Below are positions 17,122-24,820 of a stretch of 64,000 nt of DNA, piece after piece. Both the position numbers and the translations under genes were made by a program. Origin of the DNA: Aerococcus sanguinicola (lineage in GTDB: Bacteria; Bacillota; Bacilli; Lactobacillales; Aerococcaceae); assembly GCF_001543145.1 (NCBI RefSeq), contig NZ_CP014160.1:806001-870000 (forward strand), given 5' to 3'. The notes beneath the pieces were generated by a model. It was not told where the DNA came from. It did not search any database and saw only the letters and a list, made by a program, of their open reading frames with translations. The number at the start of each line of letters is the position of its first letter. The first letter of the stretch is position 1.

Positions 17122-17497
17122 GGTCTTCCTCCTTAAAAATAATATGCTATGTCTATTTTCATATAATTGAAGCATTTAAGCAAGCGCTTTTCCCAAGCTT
17201 AAATAAATCCTAGACTCTGACCAAAATCTGAATTTAAAACTCATTCAGACCTTTTAAAAAAATTTCCTATCCATATTTTATTTTTTTAAATTTATTAATC
17301 GCAAACACTTCATTCAAAGTAAATTACAAGTCAGAAACTATATTTATAATGGGCCTATAGAAAATTTCTAGGGGCACTATTAAAGTTAAATATATCTTTT
17401 AAAAGCTTATGAAACATTTGAATAATTAGAAAAGGATGTTGCAGATTATATTGAGCATTACAACTAGGATTGAATTTAAACAATTTAGATTAGCAAT
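17122..17497. other. AT-rich intergenic stretch with no recognised gene
   Basis: About 375 bp of AT-rich DNA lies between dut and an E1 repeat. No open frame with a ribosome site and no convincing hairpin was found. The dut promoter must lie in it but was not placed with confidence. Confidence 0.5.
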
Positions 17498-17738
17498 GAG
17501 CAGGAGTGAAACTTTGATTGTGGTCGTTAGCCATGAACAAGCAAGCGATGTGAATTACGTATAGTAGGCGTCAGCCGTACTAGACGTTTAAAGCTCGCTA
17601 GGCGAGAGACCTTGGCTCGAACCGGTGCTGCTATAGCCGTTGGAGCGTAAGCGACTTACGGATATAGTACAAAACGGCGTTAGCCGTTCTTGACCCTCTA
17701 AAATTTAAGGACCAAATTCAAAAACGGAACGGATGCTC
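17498..17738 (+). repeat. E1 interspersed repeat, long form, copy d
   Basis: The ends are GAGCAGGAGTGAAAC and ACGGAACGGATGCTC. It contains the GCTCGCTAGGCGAG hairpin and the long-form insert with GCCGTTGGAGCG ... GCGACTTACGG. It lies immediately before the PhoP-type box of the phosphoesterase gene. Confidence 0.85.
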
Positions 17739-17758
17739 ACTAGCAGCATTAACCAGGA

Positions 17759-17797
17759 TTTACCTAAGTTTTACATAAAGCATACCGACTTTTTACA
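17759..17797 (+). promoter_or_regulatory. PhoP-type box, four hexamers at 11-bp spacing
   Basis: TTTACC (17759), TTTACA (17770), CATACC (17781) and TTTACA (17792) are each separated by exactly 5 bp. Direct TT(A/T)ACA-like repeats with 11-bp period are the known layout for PhoP of Bacillus and relatives. The downstream gene is a secreted phosphoesterase, a fitting target. The third repeat is weak. Confidence 0.65.
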
Positions 17798-17841
17798 ATC
17801 CTTTGATAGGATGAACTTAATATCAGACTAAGGAGGATTCT

Positions 17842-20800
17842 ATGAAACGCCCAGCCATCAAAGAAAAAAGCCCTCGCATCCTACTGACCACCCTATTCGC
17901 TTTAACCAGCTTTAGCTTGGCCAGCCAAGACGTTGAGGCCCAAGAAGTAACCACCGACCCTGTTGATTCGACAGGGAAAGTGACCTCATCTAACCCAGAA
18001 ACTAGTGATAGCGGTACAAGTGCAGGAGAAGTCCAGCCCGGTACGGAAGCAGAGACCCCAGCCTCTACTGAAACAGACCAGCCAGCTCCTAGCGCCAAGG
18101 AGCCCAGCCCCAACCAACCAGCTACCAATACCCAATTGATCACCATCGCCCATACCAATGACATGCACGGCCGCCTGGAAGCAGAAGGGTCTGCCGACAA
18201 GCAAAAAGTCACCGGTATGGCCCAAGCTTCCGCCTACTTCGACCAGATCCAAGCGGACGCTGTTTTTGACGCTGGTGACGCCTTCCAAGGACTGCCTCTA
18301 TCCAACCACGATAAGGGACATACCATGGCCCAAGCTATGAAGGAAGCAGGCTACGATGCCATAGCCGTGGGGAACCACGAATTCGACTTTGGCGAAGAGA
18401 TTGCCCGGTCCTACGAGGATATCCTCGGCTTCCCAGTCCTCTCTGCCAATGTGGAAAAAGATGGCCAGCCCGTCTTCAACCCTTCTGTCAACGTCCACAC
18501 CAATAACTTTAACCTGGGTGTGGTTGGGGTGACGACACCAGAAACAGCCTATAAGACCCACCCTAAGAACGTGGAAGGTATGACCTTCGCGCCACCGATT
18601 GAGTCGACTATCAAGGAACTCAACCGCCTCTTAGACGATGAGAGCGTCCAGGAAGACGCCTATGTGGTCCTCGCCCACCTGGGGATCGACCCTGCCACCC
18701 GTCCCGAATGGCGCGGCGACCGACTTGCTGAGGCTTTAGATGCCTTAGAACGTTTTGACCCCTACCAAATCATCCTGATCGACGGCCACTCCCATACCGC
18801 CGTTCCAGGGGGCAAGACTTATGGCAATGTCTACTATGCCCAAACCGGGACCGCCCTCAACAATATTGGGGTCATCCAATTCGATCCGACAAAACCTGGC
18901 TCAGCCAAGGGACGCTTAGTTTCTGCTGAAGAAGTTCGCCAGAGCTTAGATGGCAAGACCGACCCACAAATCGAAGCCCTGATTGACCAAGCTCGGGCCG
19001 ATTATGACAATGAAACCTCACGCGAATTAGTGGCTTCCAATCCCGTCTTCCTCAACGGCCGCTGCAACTATGTCCGCTCGCACGAAACCAACCTAGGCAA
19101 CCTCATCACGGACGCCATGGTGGCTTACGGCCGGGAAGGGGGCTTCAACAATCCGACCGACTTCGCTATGATCAATGGCGGGGGAATCCGCGAAGAAATC
19201 GCTAAAGATGAGCCCATCACAGAAGGCGATGTCATCGCTGTCCTGCCTTTCGGTAACATCCAATCCCAAATCGAAGTGACCGGCCAACAAATTTACGACA
19301 TGTTCAACCTGGCCTACTCAGCCCCAACCACAGAAGGTTTCGGTAGCGAGGCAGAAGGCAACCGGGTAGACCCTATCGATGAAGATTCCGGCCTGCCTGC
19401 CCTCAATGCCCTGGGTGGCTTCTTACAGGTATCATCAGATATCAAGGTCTACTTCGATCCAACAGCTGAAGACCGCCACAAGCGCGTTCTGGGCGTCTAC
19501 CTCCGCGATCCGCAGACCGGCGACTATGCCCTGATCCCTAAGGACACCAGCCAGACTTACTACATGGCCACCAATGACTTCCTGGCCCAAGGTGGGGACG
19601 GCTATGACATGCTAAGTGGCGCTCGAGAAGAGGGGCCTTCCCTAGACCAAGTCGTGATGGCCCATATCGAAAAAGGCGGCCAAGAGCTCTTGAAGCAATA
19701 TGCCGACCCACTCCCCCAAGACCGAATCATCCCAATCACCCAGGCCGACTACGCTACATTAACCAAGACCGATGACTCCGGTCGTCAGATCCATAGTCTA
19801 GATAACGAGGCCTTCAAGGTTGAAGAAGTCGGTCGCTATGAAAGTGGGGCGCCTTTTGACGAGGGTGGGACCGAAATTGTGGTCTACAACCCAAGCCAAG
19901 AAACGATCTACTCCATTAACGGCCATGAAAAGGCCATCGACATTATCGATGCTAGCCAAGCCGGTAACATGCCCCTCCAACGTCGTATCCTGCTTAAGGA
20001 TTTGGGCCTAACTGCCTCCGACCTGACCAGCATCGCCCTCCATCCGAGCGGGCAAATCTTTGCGGTCGCTGCGCCAGCCCTCGAGAAAACTGATCCAGGT
20101 AATGTCGCCTTCTTCACTGCTGACGGGAACTACATCAACCATGTCCAAGTCGGTGCCCTGCCTGATAACCTGCAATTTACCCACAAAGGCGACCTGGTAC
20201 TTGTGACCAATGAAGGGGAACCCAACGACGACTACACCGTCAACCCAGCTGGGGGGCTCTCTGTTATCGAAATCCCAGCAGACTTCTCCACCATTAGCCA
20301 AGACCAAGTGACGACGATTGAATTAACTGAGGCAGACATGCCAGAAGACCTCCGCCAACTTGGTCCAGATGCCAGCCATTTTGCCCGCAATATGGAACCA
20401 GAATACCTGGTGATCGACAAGGAGGACCAATACGCCTATGTCAGCTTGCAGGAAGTGAATGCCATCGCCAAGTTCAATATCCCTGAACGGAAATTTGACC
20501 TGGTTAAGTCTCTCGGTTACAAGGACCACTCCCTCGAAGCGGATTATATGGATCCTTCCGACCGCGATGACAAACACGAATCCCGCAAAGTACCTGTCCT
20601 GGCCCTCCACCAGCCAGATGCCATCGCCCTCTTCGAAGTGGACGGAGAGTCCTATCTGATCCTGCCCAATGAAGGGGATTCCCAAGATTACAGCGGCTAT
20701 TCCGAAGAAGTTCGGGTGAAAGACCTTGCCAAGGCTGGCCTCATCGACCTCGATGCCTCCTACTACCAAGGCTATACTCAAGAAGAACTCGACCAGGCCG

Positions 20801-21834
20801 TTGCCCAAGGTCTCTTCGATGACGGCCAGCTAGGCCGCCTCCGCGTCACGACCGCCCACCCCTTCAAGACAGGGGACACCCATAACGCCCTAGTTGCCTT
20901 CGGGGGCCGGTCCTTCTCCATCGTTCGCGCCTCTGACCTGGAACTGATCTATGACAGCGGCAATGACTTCGAACGCCTTATCCAGGCCATCAATCCTGAC
21001 CTCTTCAACAGTGAAATCGAAGTGGAAAAGGGGCAAAGACTGCCTAACCCAGATTCCCGAAGCGATAACAAGGGGTCTGAACCTGAAACAGCCGTTGTGG
21101 GCTACCTAAACGGCAAGCCTTATGCCTTCATCGCCCTGGAACGTTCAGGCGGCATCATGGTCTATGACGTCAGCGATCCCTACCAGCCAAATTTCGTCGA
21201 CTACATCTATGACCCAAGCTTCCAAGATGTGTCCCCAGAAGGCCTCTACTTCATCCCCGCTGACCAGTCCCAAGATGGCCACGCCCACTTACTGGCAGCC
21301 TACGAAGTTTCCGGAACTATTGCCGACTACCGCTTAAAAACGCCAAAAGTGACCACAGAGCCAAACCAACCTGGCAGCGAAAAGCCCGGCACCGGCGTCT
21401 CTACTGATCCTAGCACCAAGCCAGGACAGACTAGCACATCGACCCCAACTTCAACGGGCCAAACGCCAAGCTCTGGTCAAAACACTGGCTTAGAAAATAC
21501 ACCAGAAGAAGGAAGGACCGGTCAAAGCGACCAAGCCCCAGCGACCCAAGCAAGCTCTGGAAGCCAGGCGGAACAAGGCTCTGCCGGAAACCAAACTGGC
21601 AAGGATCAAAACATCCGCCCAGCTGGTCAAAAGGCCGTTCAAGTAACAGTTGACCCTGCAACTAGCAGCCAGAAAGACCAGAAAACAGCAAGCAAGGCCA
21701 AGGCAGACCCTGGTCACCAAGAAGGCCTCCCACAATTGTCTAGCCAAAGCGCCAGCCTAGGTCTGGGACTGGCCTTAGCCGGTATTGGTTTCTTATTCAC
21801 CATTGCGAAGACACCCAGCCGGTCCAAAAAATAA
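17842..21834 (+). CDS. Exported 5'-nucleotidase/metallophosphatase fused to choice-of-anchor-I domain
   Basis: This 1330-aa protein has a signal peptide (residues 1-33) and then a Ser/Thr/Pro-rich linker. The metallophosphatase domain has H-T-N-D-M-H-G near 103, D-A-G-D near 146 and G-N-H-E-F-D near 176; a 5'-nucleotidase C-terminal domain follows (about 400-640, N-G-G-G-I-R). Residues 670-1170 match the choice-of-anchor-I region found in alkaline-phosphatase-like proteins (N-E-G-E-P-N-D-D, N-E-G-D-S-Q-D). The tail is a Gln/Ser/Thr-rich spacer, L-P-Q-L-S-S, a hydrophobic segment and S-R-S-K-K, a sorting-signal layout with a non-consensus motif. Likely role: releasing phosphate and nucleosides outside the cell. 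An upstream PhoP-type box supports phosphate control. Confidence 0.85.
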   Translation: MKRPAIKEKSPRILLTTLFALTSFSLASQDVEAQEVTTDPVDSTGKVTSSNPETSDSGTSAGEVQPGTEAETPASTETDQPAPSAKEPSPNQPATNTQLITIAHTNDMHGRLEAEGSADKQKVTGMAQASAYFDQIQADAVFDAGDAFQGLPLSNHDKGHTMAQAMKEAGYDAIAVGNHEFDFGEEIARSYEDILGFPVLSANVEKDGQPVFNPSVNVHTNNFNLGVVGVTTPETAYKTHPKNVEGMTFAPPIESTIKELNRLLDDESVQEDAYVVLAHLGIDPATRPEWRGDRLAEALDALERFDPYQIILIDGHSHTAVPGGKTYGNVYYAQTGTALNNIGVIQFDPTKPGSAKGRLVSAEEVRQSLDGKTDPQIEALIDQARADYDNETSRELVASNPVFLNGRCNYVRSHETNLGNLITDAMVAYGREGGFNNPTDFAMINGGGIREEIAKDEPITEGDVIAVLPFGNIQSQIEVTGQQIYDMFNLAYSAPTTEGFGSEAEGNRVDPIDEDSGLPALNALGGFLQVSSDIKVYFDPTAEDRHKRVLGVYLRDPQTGDYALIPKDTSQTYYMATNDFLAQGGDGYDMLSGAREEGPSLDQVVMAHIEKGGQELLKQYADPLPQDRIIPITQADYATLTKTDDSGRQIHSLDNEAFKVEEVGRYESGAPFDEGGTEIVVYNPSQETIYSINGHEKAIDIIDASQAGNMPLQRRILLKDLGLTASDLTSIALHPSGQIFAVAAPALEKTDPGNVAFFTADGNYINHVQVGALPDNLQFTHKGDLVLVTNEGEPNDDYTVNPAGGLSVIEIPADFSTISQDQVTTIELTEADMPEDLRQLGPDASHFARNMEPEYLVIDKEDQYAYVSLQEVNAIAKFNIPERKFDLVKSLGYKDHSLEADYMDPSDRDDKHESRKVPVLALHQPDAIALFEVDGESYLILPNEGDSQDYSGYSEEVRVKDLAKAGLIDLDASYYQGYTQEELDQAVAQGLFDDGQLGRLRVTTAHPFKTGDTHNALVAFGGRSFSIVRASDLELIYDSGNDFERLIQAINPDLFNSEIEVEKGQRLPNPDSRSDNKGSEPETAVVGYLNGKPYAFIALERSGGIMVYDVSDPYQPNFVDYIYDPSFQDVSPEGLYFIPADQSQDGHAHLLAAYEVSGTIADYRLKTPKVTTEPNQPGSEKPGTGVSTDPSTKPGQTSTSTPTSTGQTPSSGQNTGLENTPEEGRTGQSDQAPATQASSGSQAEQGSAGNQTGKDQNIRPAGQKAVQVTVDPATSSQKDQKTASKAKADPGHQEGLPQLSSQSASLGLGLALAGIGFLFTIAKTPSRSKK

Positions 21835-21863
21835 ATTGATTTAAATGCTTAGAGGCCCTTTCC

Positions 21864-21913
21864 TACCCCAAGTTATCTTGTCAGGAGATAGCTTGGGGTA
21901 TTTTTTATTTTTT
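21864..21913 (+). terminator. Terminator of the phosphoesterase gene
   Basis: TACCCCAAG plus TATCT pairs with AGATA plus CTTGGGGTA, and a long T-rich run follows. Confidence 0.92.
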
Positions 21914-21928
21914 ACTTATTGTGTTGGT

Positions 21929-22110
21929 GAGCATGCGTTCCGCTTTTGAATTTGGCCCTTGAAGAGCCATGGCACCGGCTCGAGCCAGAGTCTCTCGCCT
22001 AGCGAGCTTCAAACGGCTAGTACGGTCCACAAAAATGGACCTACTAGCCGTAATTCACACCGCTTGCTTGTTCATGGCTAAGGGCCAACTTCAACGCTCC
22101 ACTTCTGCTC
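21929..22110 (-). repeat. E1 interspersed repeat, short form, copy e (reverse)
   Basis: It is a reverse-oriented copy: GAGCATGCGTTCCGC at the left end and CCACTTCTGCTC at the right. The arms are TTTGAATTTGGCCCTTGA and TTAGGGCCAACTTCAA. A local insertion of about 10 bp (GGTCCACAAAAATGGACC) forms an extra hairpin inside. Confidence 0.85.
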
Positions 22111-22276
22111 AAAAATAATTGGTATAGATTTTTGATTATTAACCAATAAATATCAACAACTGATAAGCGTTTTTGTTGATATTTATCCGTTTCGCCTGGC
22201 GATCGACAAAGCTTTCATTGTGGGCGACTTTCCTATAGAATAAGAGGAGTAAAATAGTCCAAAAAGGAAGATCACT

Positions 22277-23023
22277 GTGAAAAAATTCATCCACTACCTC
22301 GGCCTCGCTGTCCTCTGCCTCTTCTTGGCAGCCTGCCAATCTCAGTCGAGTGATGACTTCTTGGCTCAAATTGACCAAGCGGCGGAAAAGATGACGACTT
22401 ATCAAACTAGCACTGACTTTGACCAGAAGCTGGGCGACAAGGAAATCTTTAACCAGATGAGTATGGCGACCTACAGCCAGGAGCGGGGAACTGAGGGCAA
22501 ATTAATTAATAAGGGAGAAGACGGGGACCGCATCCTCCAGATCATCAGCAATCCCAAACAAACCGTTTTCCAAGAGAGCCAGCTGGATGACCAATCCGAT
22601 TGGCAGCTGAGCCCTTCCTCCCAGGCCCTGGAAGAGCGGGTCCACCGTTTTCCCTATGAAAATATGCTGGAAATTCTCCACAAAATTAATAGCGACGCCC
22701 AATTACGCAAGCTCGGGCCCACGCAGATTATCCGCTATGAGGGGAAGAATCCACAACTGACTGAAATTATCAACCAACGCGGGGCCAGCAGCTATCAGAA
22801 CGATGCCATCCATAGCGTCGAATTCCTCATCGATAGCCAAAGCTCCGGCATCCGCCAGGTCAGTTGGCGGGTCCACGGCCAGGACAAGGCGTCCAAGAAA
22901 AACTTGGTCAGCTCCATTAAGATCAAGTACCGGCCACTCTCCGACCAACAATTAGATGAGGACTTCGCCTCGGCTGAAAACAAGTCCTACATCCCTTCAA
23001 GAAAGGAAGAAAGTAATGAGTAA
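22277..23023 (+). CDS. Putative lipoprotein of unknown function
   Basis: The 248-aa product starts at GTG 22277 and has a lipoprotein signal: K-K-F, a hydrophobic stretch, then L-A-A-C with the lipid-modified cysteine at residue 20. The mature part is polar and rich in Gln, Asp and Ser, without a recognised catalytic motif. The pattern of a helical start, then T-Y-Q-T-S-T-D-F-D and several beta-like stretches recalls LolA/LppX-like lipoproteins (DUF6612 type), but this is only an impression. The last 8 nt overlap the next small membrane gene, so the two are coupled. Confidence 0.7.
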   Translation: MKKFIHYLGLAVLCLFLAACQSQSSDDFLAQIDQAAEKMTTYQTSTDFDQKLGDKEIFNQMSMATYSQERGTEGKLINKGEDGDRILQIISNPKQTVFQESQLDDQSDWQLSPSSQALEERVHRFPYENMLEILHKINSDAQLRKLGPTQIIRYEGKNPQLTEIINQRGASSYQNDAIHSVEFLIDSQSSGIRQVSWRVHGQDKASKKNLVSSIKIKYRPLSDQQLDEDFASAENKSYIPSRKEESNE

Positions 23024-23207
23024 AAACCTTGTGGGCACCTTCTTTGCCCTGCTCTGTATCGGCATCAATATCTACATCATGGTCAAGGGCCGGTCTGAAA
23101 AAGGCATGACCGCCATGGAACAAGCCCGACTCAAAACCGTCGCCGGCATCATGCTCCTCCTCGCCTTCATCGCCCTCACCTTCGGACAATATATGGGGTT
23201 GGAATAA
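23016..23207 (+). CDS. Small two-segment membrane protein, 63 aa
   Basis: It starts at ATG 23016 inside the end of the lipoprotein gene (ATGAGTAA overlap), with GAAAGGAAGAAAG as ribosome site. Two hydrophobic segments (about residues 5-23 and 42-60) flank a basic loop. No family was recognised. Coupling with the lipoprotein suggests a joint membrane function. The GGGTGTGAG repeat motif begins 4 bp after its stop. Confidence 0.65.
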   Translation: MSKNLVGTFFALLCIGINIYIMVKGRSEKGMTAMEQARLKTVAGIMLLLAFIALTFGQYMGLE

Positions 23208-23211
23208 GGAA

Positions 23212-23490
23212 GGGTGTGAGGAATATTTGGAACTTGGCGAGCTGCTAGTCTCAAACAGAGCTCCTATCTGGAACCTAGTAAGTCGCAACTCCCAAACAGA
23301 GCCTTCATTTAGAACTTAATGGGCCGCAACTCTCAAACCATGCTCTTATTTGGAACTTGGCGAACTGCTAGTCCCAAACAGAGCCCCTATCTGGAACCTA
23401 GTAAGTCCCAACTCCCAAACAGAGCCTTCATTTAGAACTTAATGGGCCACAACTCCCAAACCATGCTCTTATTTGGAACTTGGCGAGCCA
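23212..23490 (+). repeat. GGGTGTGAG followed by TTTGGAACTTGG tandem array
   Basis: GGGTGTGAGG at 23212 opens an array with a higher-order period of about 122 bp. Subunits such as CTTATTTGGAACTTGGCGA, CAAACAGAGCTCCTATCTGG, CCTTCATTTAGAACTTAATG and GGGCCGCAACTC occur twice in the same order with few changes. No gene is recognisable. The array is of the TTTGAAAGTTGG class seen elsewhere. Confidence 0.75.
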
Positions 23491-23536
23491 ATACCAAGCG
23501 CCAAGTAAAGTGTGGTCAAAATTAAAAAATAAGGAT

Positions 23537-23570
23537 TTCAAGCTAGCAAGGCCCTTGCTAGCTTGTTTTC
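23537..23570 (+). terminator. CAAGCTAGC hairpin, composite locus 3
   Basis: CAAGCTAGCAAGG pairs with CCTTGCTAGCTTG and is followed by TTTTC. It is followed by further degenerate repeat sequence to about 23695 (CACTCAA and TTGCCGAGCC units). Confidence 0.75.
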
Positions 23571-23766
23571 TTCTATCTATTAGAGTAATTCTTTTTGCAA
23601 CGAAGATTGACAGGGGCCTACACTCAATCGGAGCTTCCAAATAAAAGTTGCCGAGCCCCACACTCAAAGCCTATGAACAAAGATTGCTCCTCCCACCTTC
23701 ACTAAAGTCTAGGCCCCTTTTTGAAGAATACAAACTGGGCTCATCCCAGGCGAATAGGTTAGACTA

Positions 23767-23775
23767 TGCTATAAT
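23767..23775 (+). promoter_or_regulatory. Extended -10 promoter of nadC
   Basis: TGCTATAAT is a consensus extended -10 element 27 bp before the start codon. No convincing -35 box was found. Confidence 0.6.
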
Positions 23776-23801
23776 TGAAGAAAAGACCTAGGAGGATGCT
23801 T

Positions 23802-24647
23802 ATGTTAGCCCTAAAAGACAGTGAATTGCAAACCCTCATTGAGACAGCCCTGGCCGAGGATGTGCCCTATTATGACCTGGCCTCGGAGGCTATTTTCCAA
23901 GGCCAAACAGGGACGGTGGACCTGATTGCCAAGCAGGAGGGGGTGCTCTGTGGCCTGCCCATCTTCCAGGCAGTCTTCACCTATCTCCAGGAAGACAGCC
24001 AGTTCGATAGCTTCATCCAGGAGGGCGAACGGATTGAAAAGGGGCAGGTCATCTTAAGCATCCAGGCCAAGGCCACCACCCTCTTGACTGGGGAGCGGGT
24101 TGCCTTGAACTACTTGCAGCGCTTATCGGGGATTGCAACGGCAACGCGGCGATTTGTGGATGCTCTCGAAGGGTCCAACATCAAACTGATGGATACCCGG
24201 AAGACGACGCCGGGCTTTCGCAACCTAGAGAAGTATGCGGTCCGGGTCGGCGGCGGCTACAACCACCGGCACGGCCTGTCTGACCTCATCATGCTCAAGG
24301 ACAACCATATCGGCGCGGCGGGATCGATCACAGCGGCTGTCCAAGCGGTCCGGGAGGTCGACCCCTTCATCCATAAGATTGAAGTGGAGACAGAGAACCT
24401 CGACATGGTCAAGGAAGCGGTCGCTTGCGGGGTGGACATCATCATGCTGGACAATATGGACCACGACCAGATGGCGGAGGCCATTGCCTATATCAACGGC
24501 CGGGCCATTATCGAGGGTTCCGGTAATATGACAGCCGACACCGTCTCTCGGATAAAAGACCTGGACCTAGACTATATCTCCTCCGGCTCCATCACCCACT
24601 CTGCCGGCATCCTGGACCTCAGCATGAAAAATTTCCGGGTCAATTAA
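23802..24647 (+). CDS. nadC: Nicotinate-nucleotide pyrophosphorylase (quinolinate phosphoribosyltransferase)
   Basis: The 281-aa enzyme joins quinolinate with PRPP to give nicotinate mononucleotide. Family marks are visible: T-L-L-T-G-E-R-V-A-L-N, the R-K-T-T-P-G-F-R motif near 135, G-G-G-Y-N-H-R-H-G-L near 156, K-D-N-H-I near 170, E-V-E-T near 198 and the phosphate-binding G-S-G-N end. The start at 23802 is 6 nt from GGAGG; the in-frame ATG at 23796 abuts GGAGG and is unlikely. nadA and nadB are not in the window, so quinolinate may come from elsewhere in the genome or from outside. Confidence 0.92.
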   Translation: MLALKDSELQTLIETALAEDVPYYDLASEAIFQGQTGTVDLIAKQEGVLCGLPIFQAVFTYLQEDSQFDSFIQEGERIEKGQVILSIQAKATTLLTGERVALNYLQRLSGIATATRRFVDALEGSNIKLMDTRKTTPGFRNLEKYAVRVGGGYNHRHGLSDLIMLKDNHIGAAGSITAAVQAVREVDPFIHKIEVETENLDMVKEAVACGVDIIMLDNMDHDQMAEAIAYINGRAIIEGSGNMTADTVSRIKDLDLDYISSGSITHSAGILDLSMKNFRVN

Positions 24648-24663
24648 AAATTACCTTTCAAAC

Positions 24664-24711
24664 AAAAGAGCCCCCAGACTTGGCCGAGCAGTCAAGTTTG
24701 GAGGCTCTTTT
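24664..24711 (+). terminator. Terminator of nadC
   Basis: AAAAGAGCCCCC at the left pairs imperfectly with GGAGGCTCTTTT at the right, leaving a T run on the + strand 16 nt after the nadC stop. Confidence 0.8.
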
Positions 24712-24732
24712 CATAAATATTTTATAACCAAC

Positions 24733-24770
24733 AAAAAGCCCATCTTCACTTTCGAAGATGGGCTTTTTTC
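24733..24770 (-). terminator. Bidirectional terminator after surface protein gene
   Basis: AAAAAGCCCATCTTC pairs with GAAGATGGGCTTTTTT. It separates convergent nadC and the giant surface protein gene and can work on both strands. Confidence 0.85.
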
Positions 24771-24820
24771 AAGCTTTCCAGCTCGCTAATTTTTACTTTG
24801 ACCTTGCCTTAAGTCAGAGA

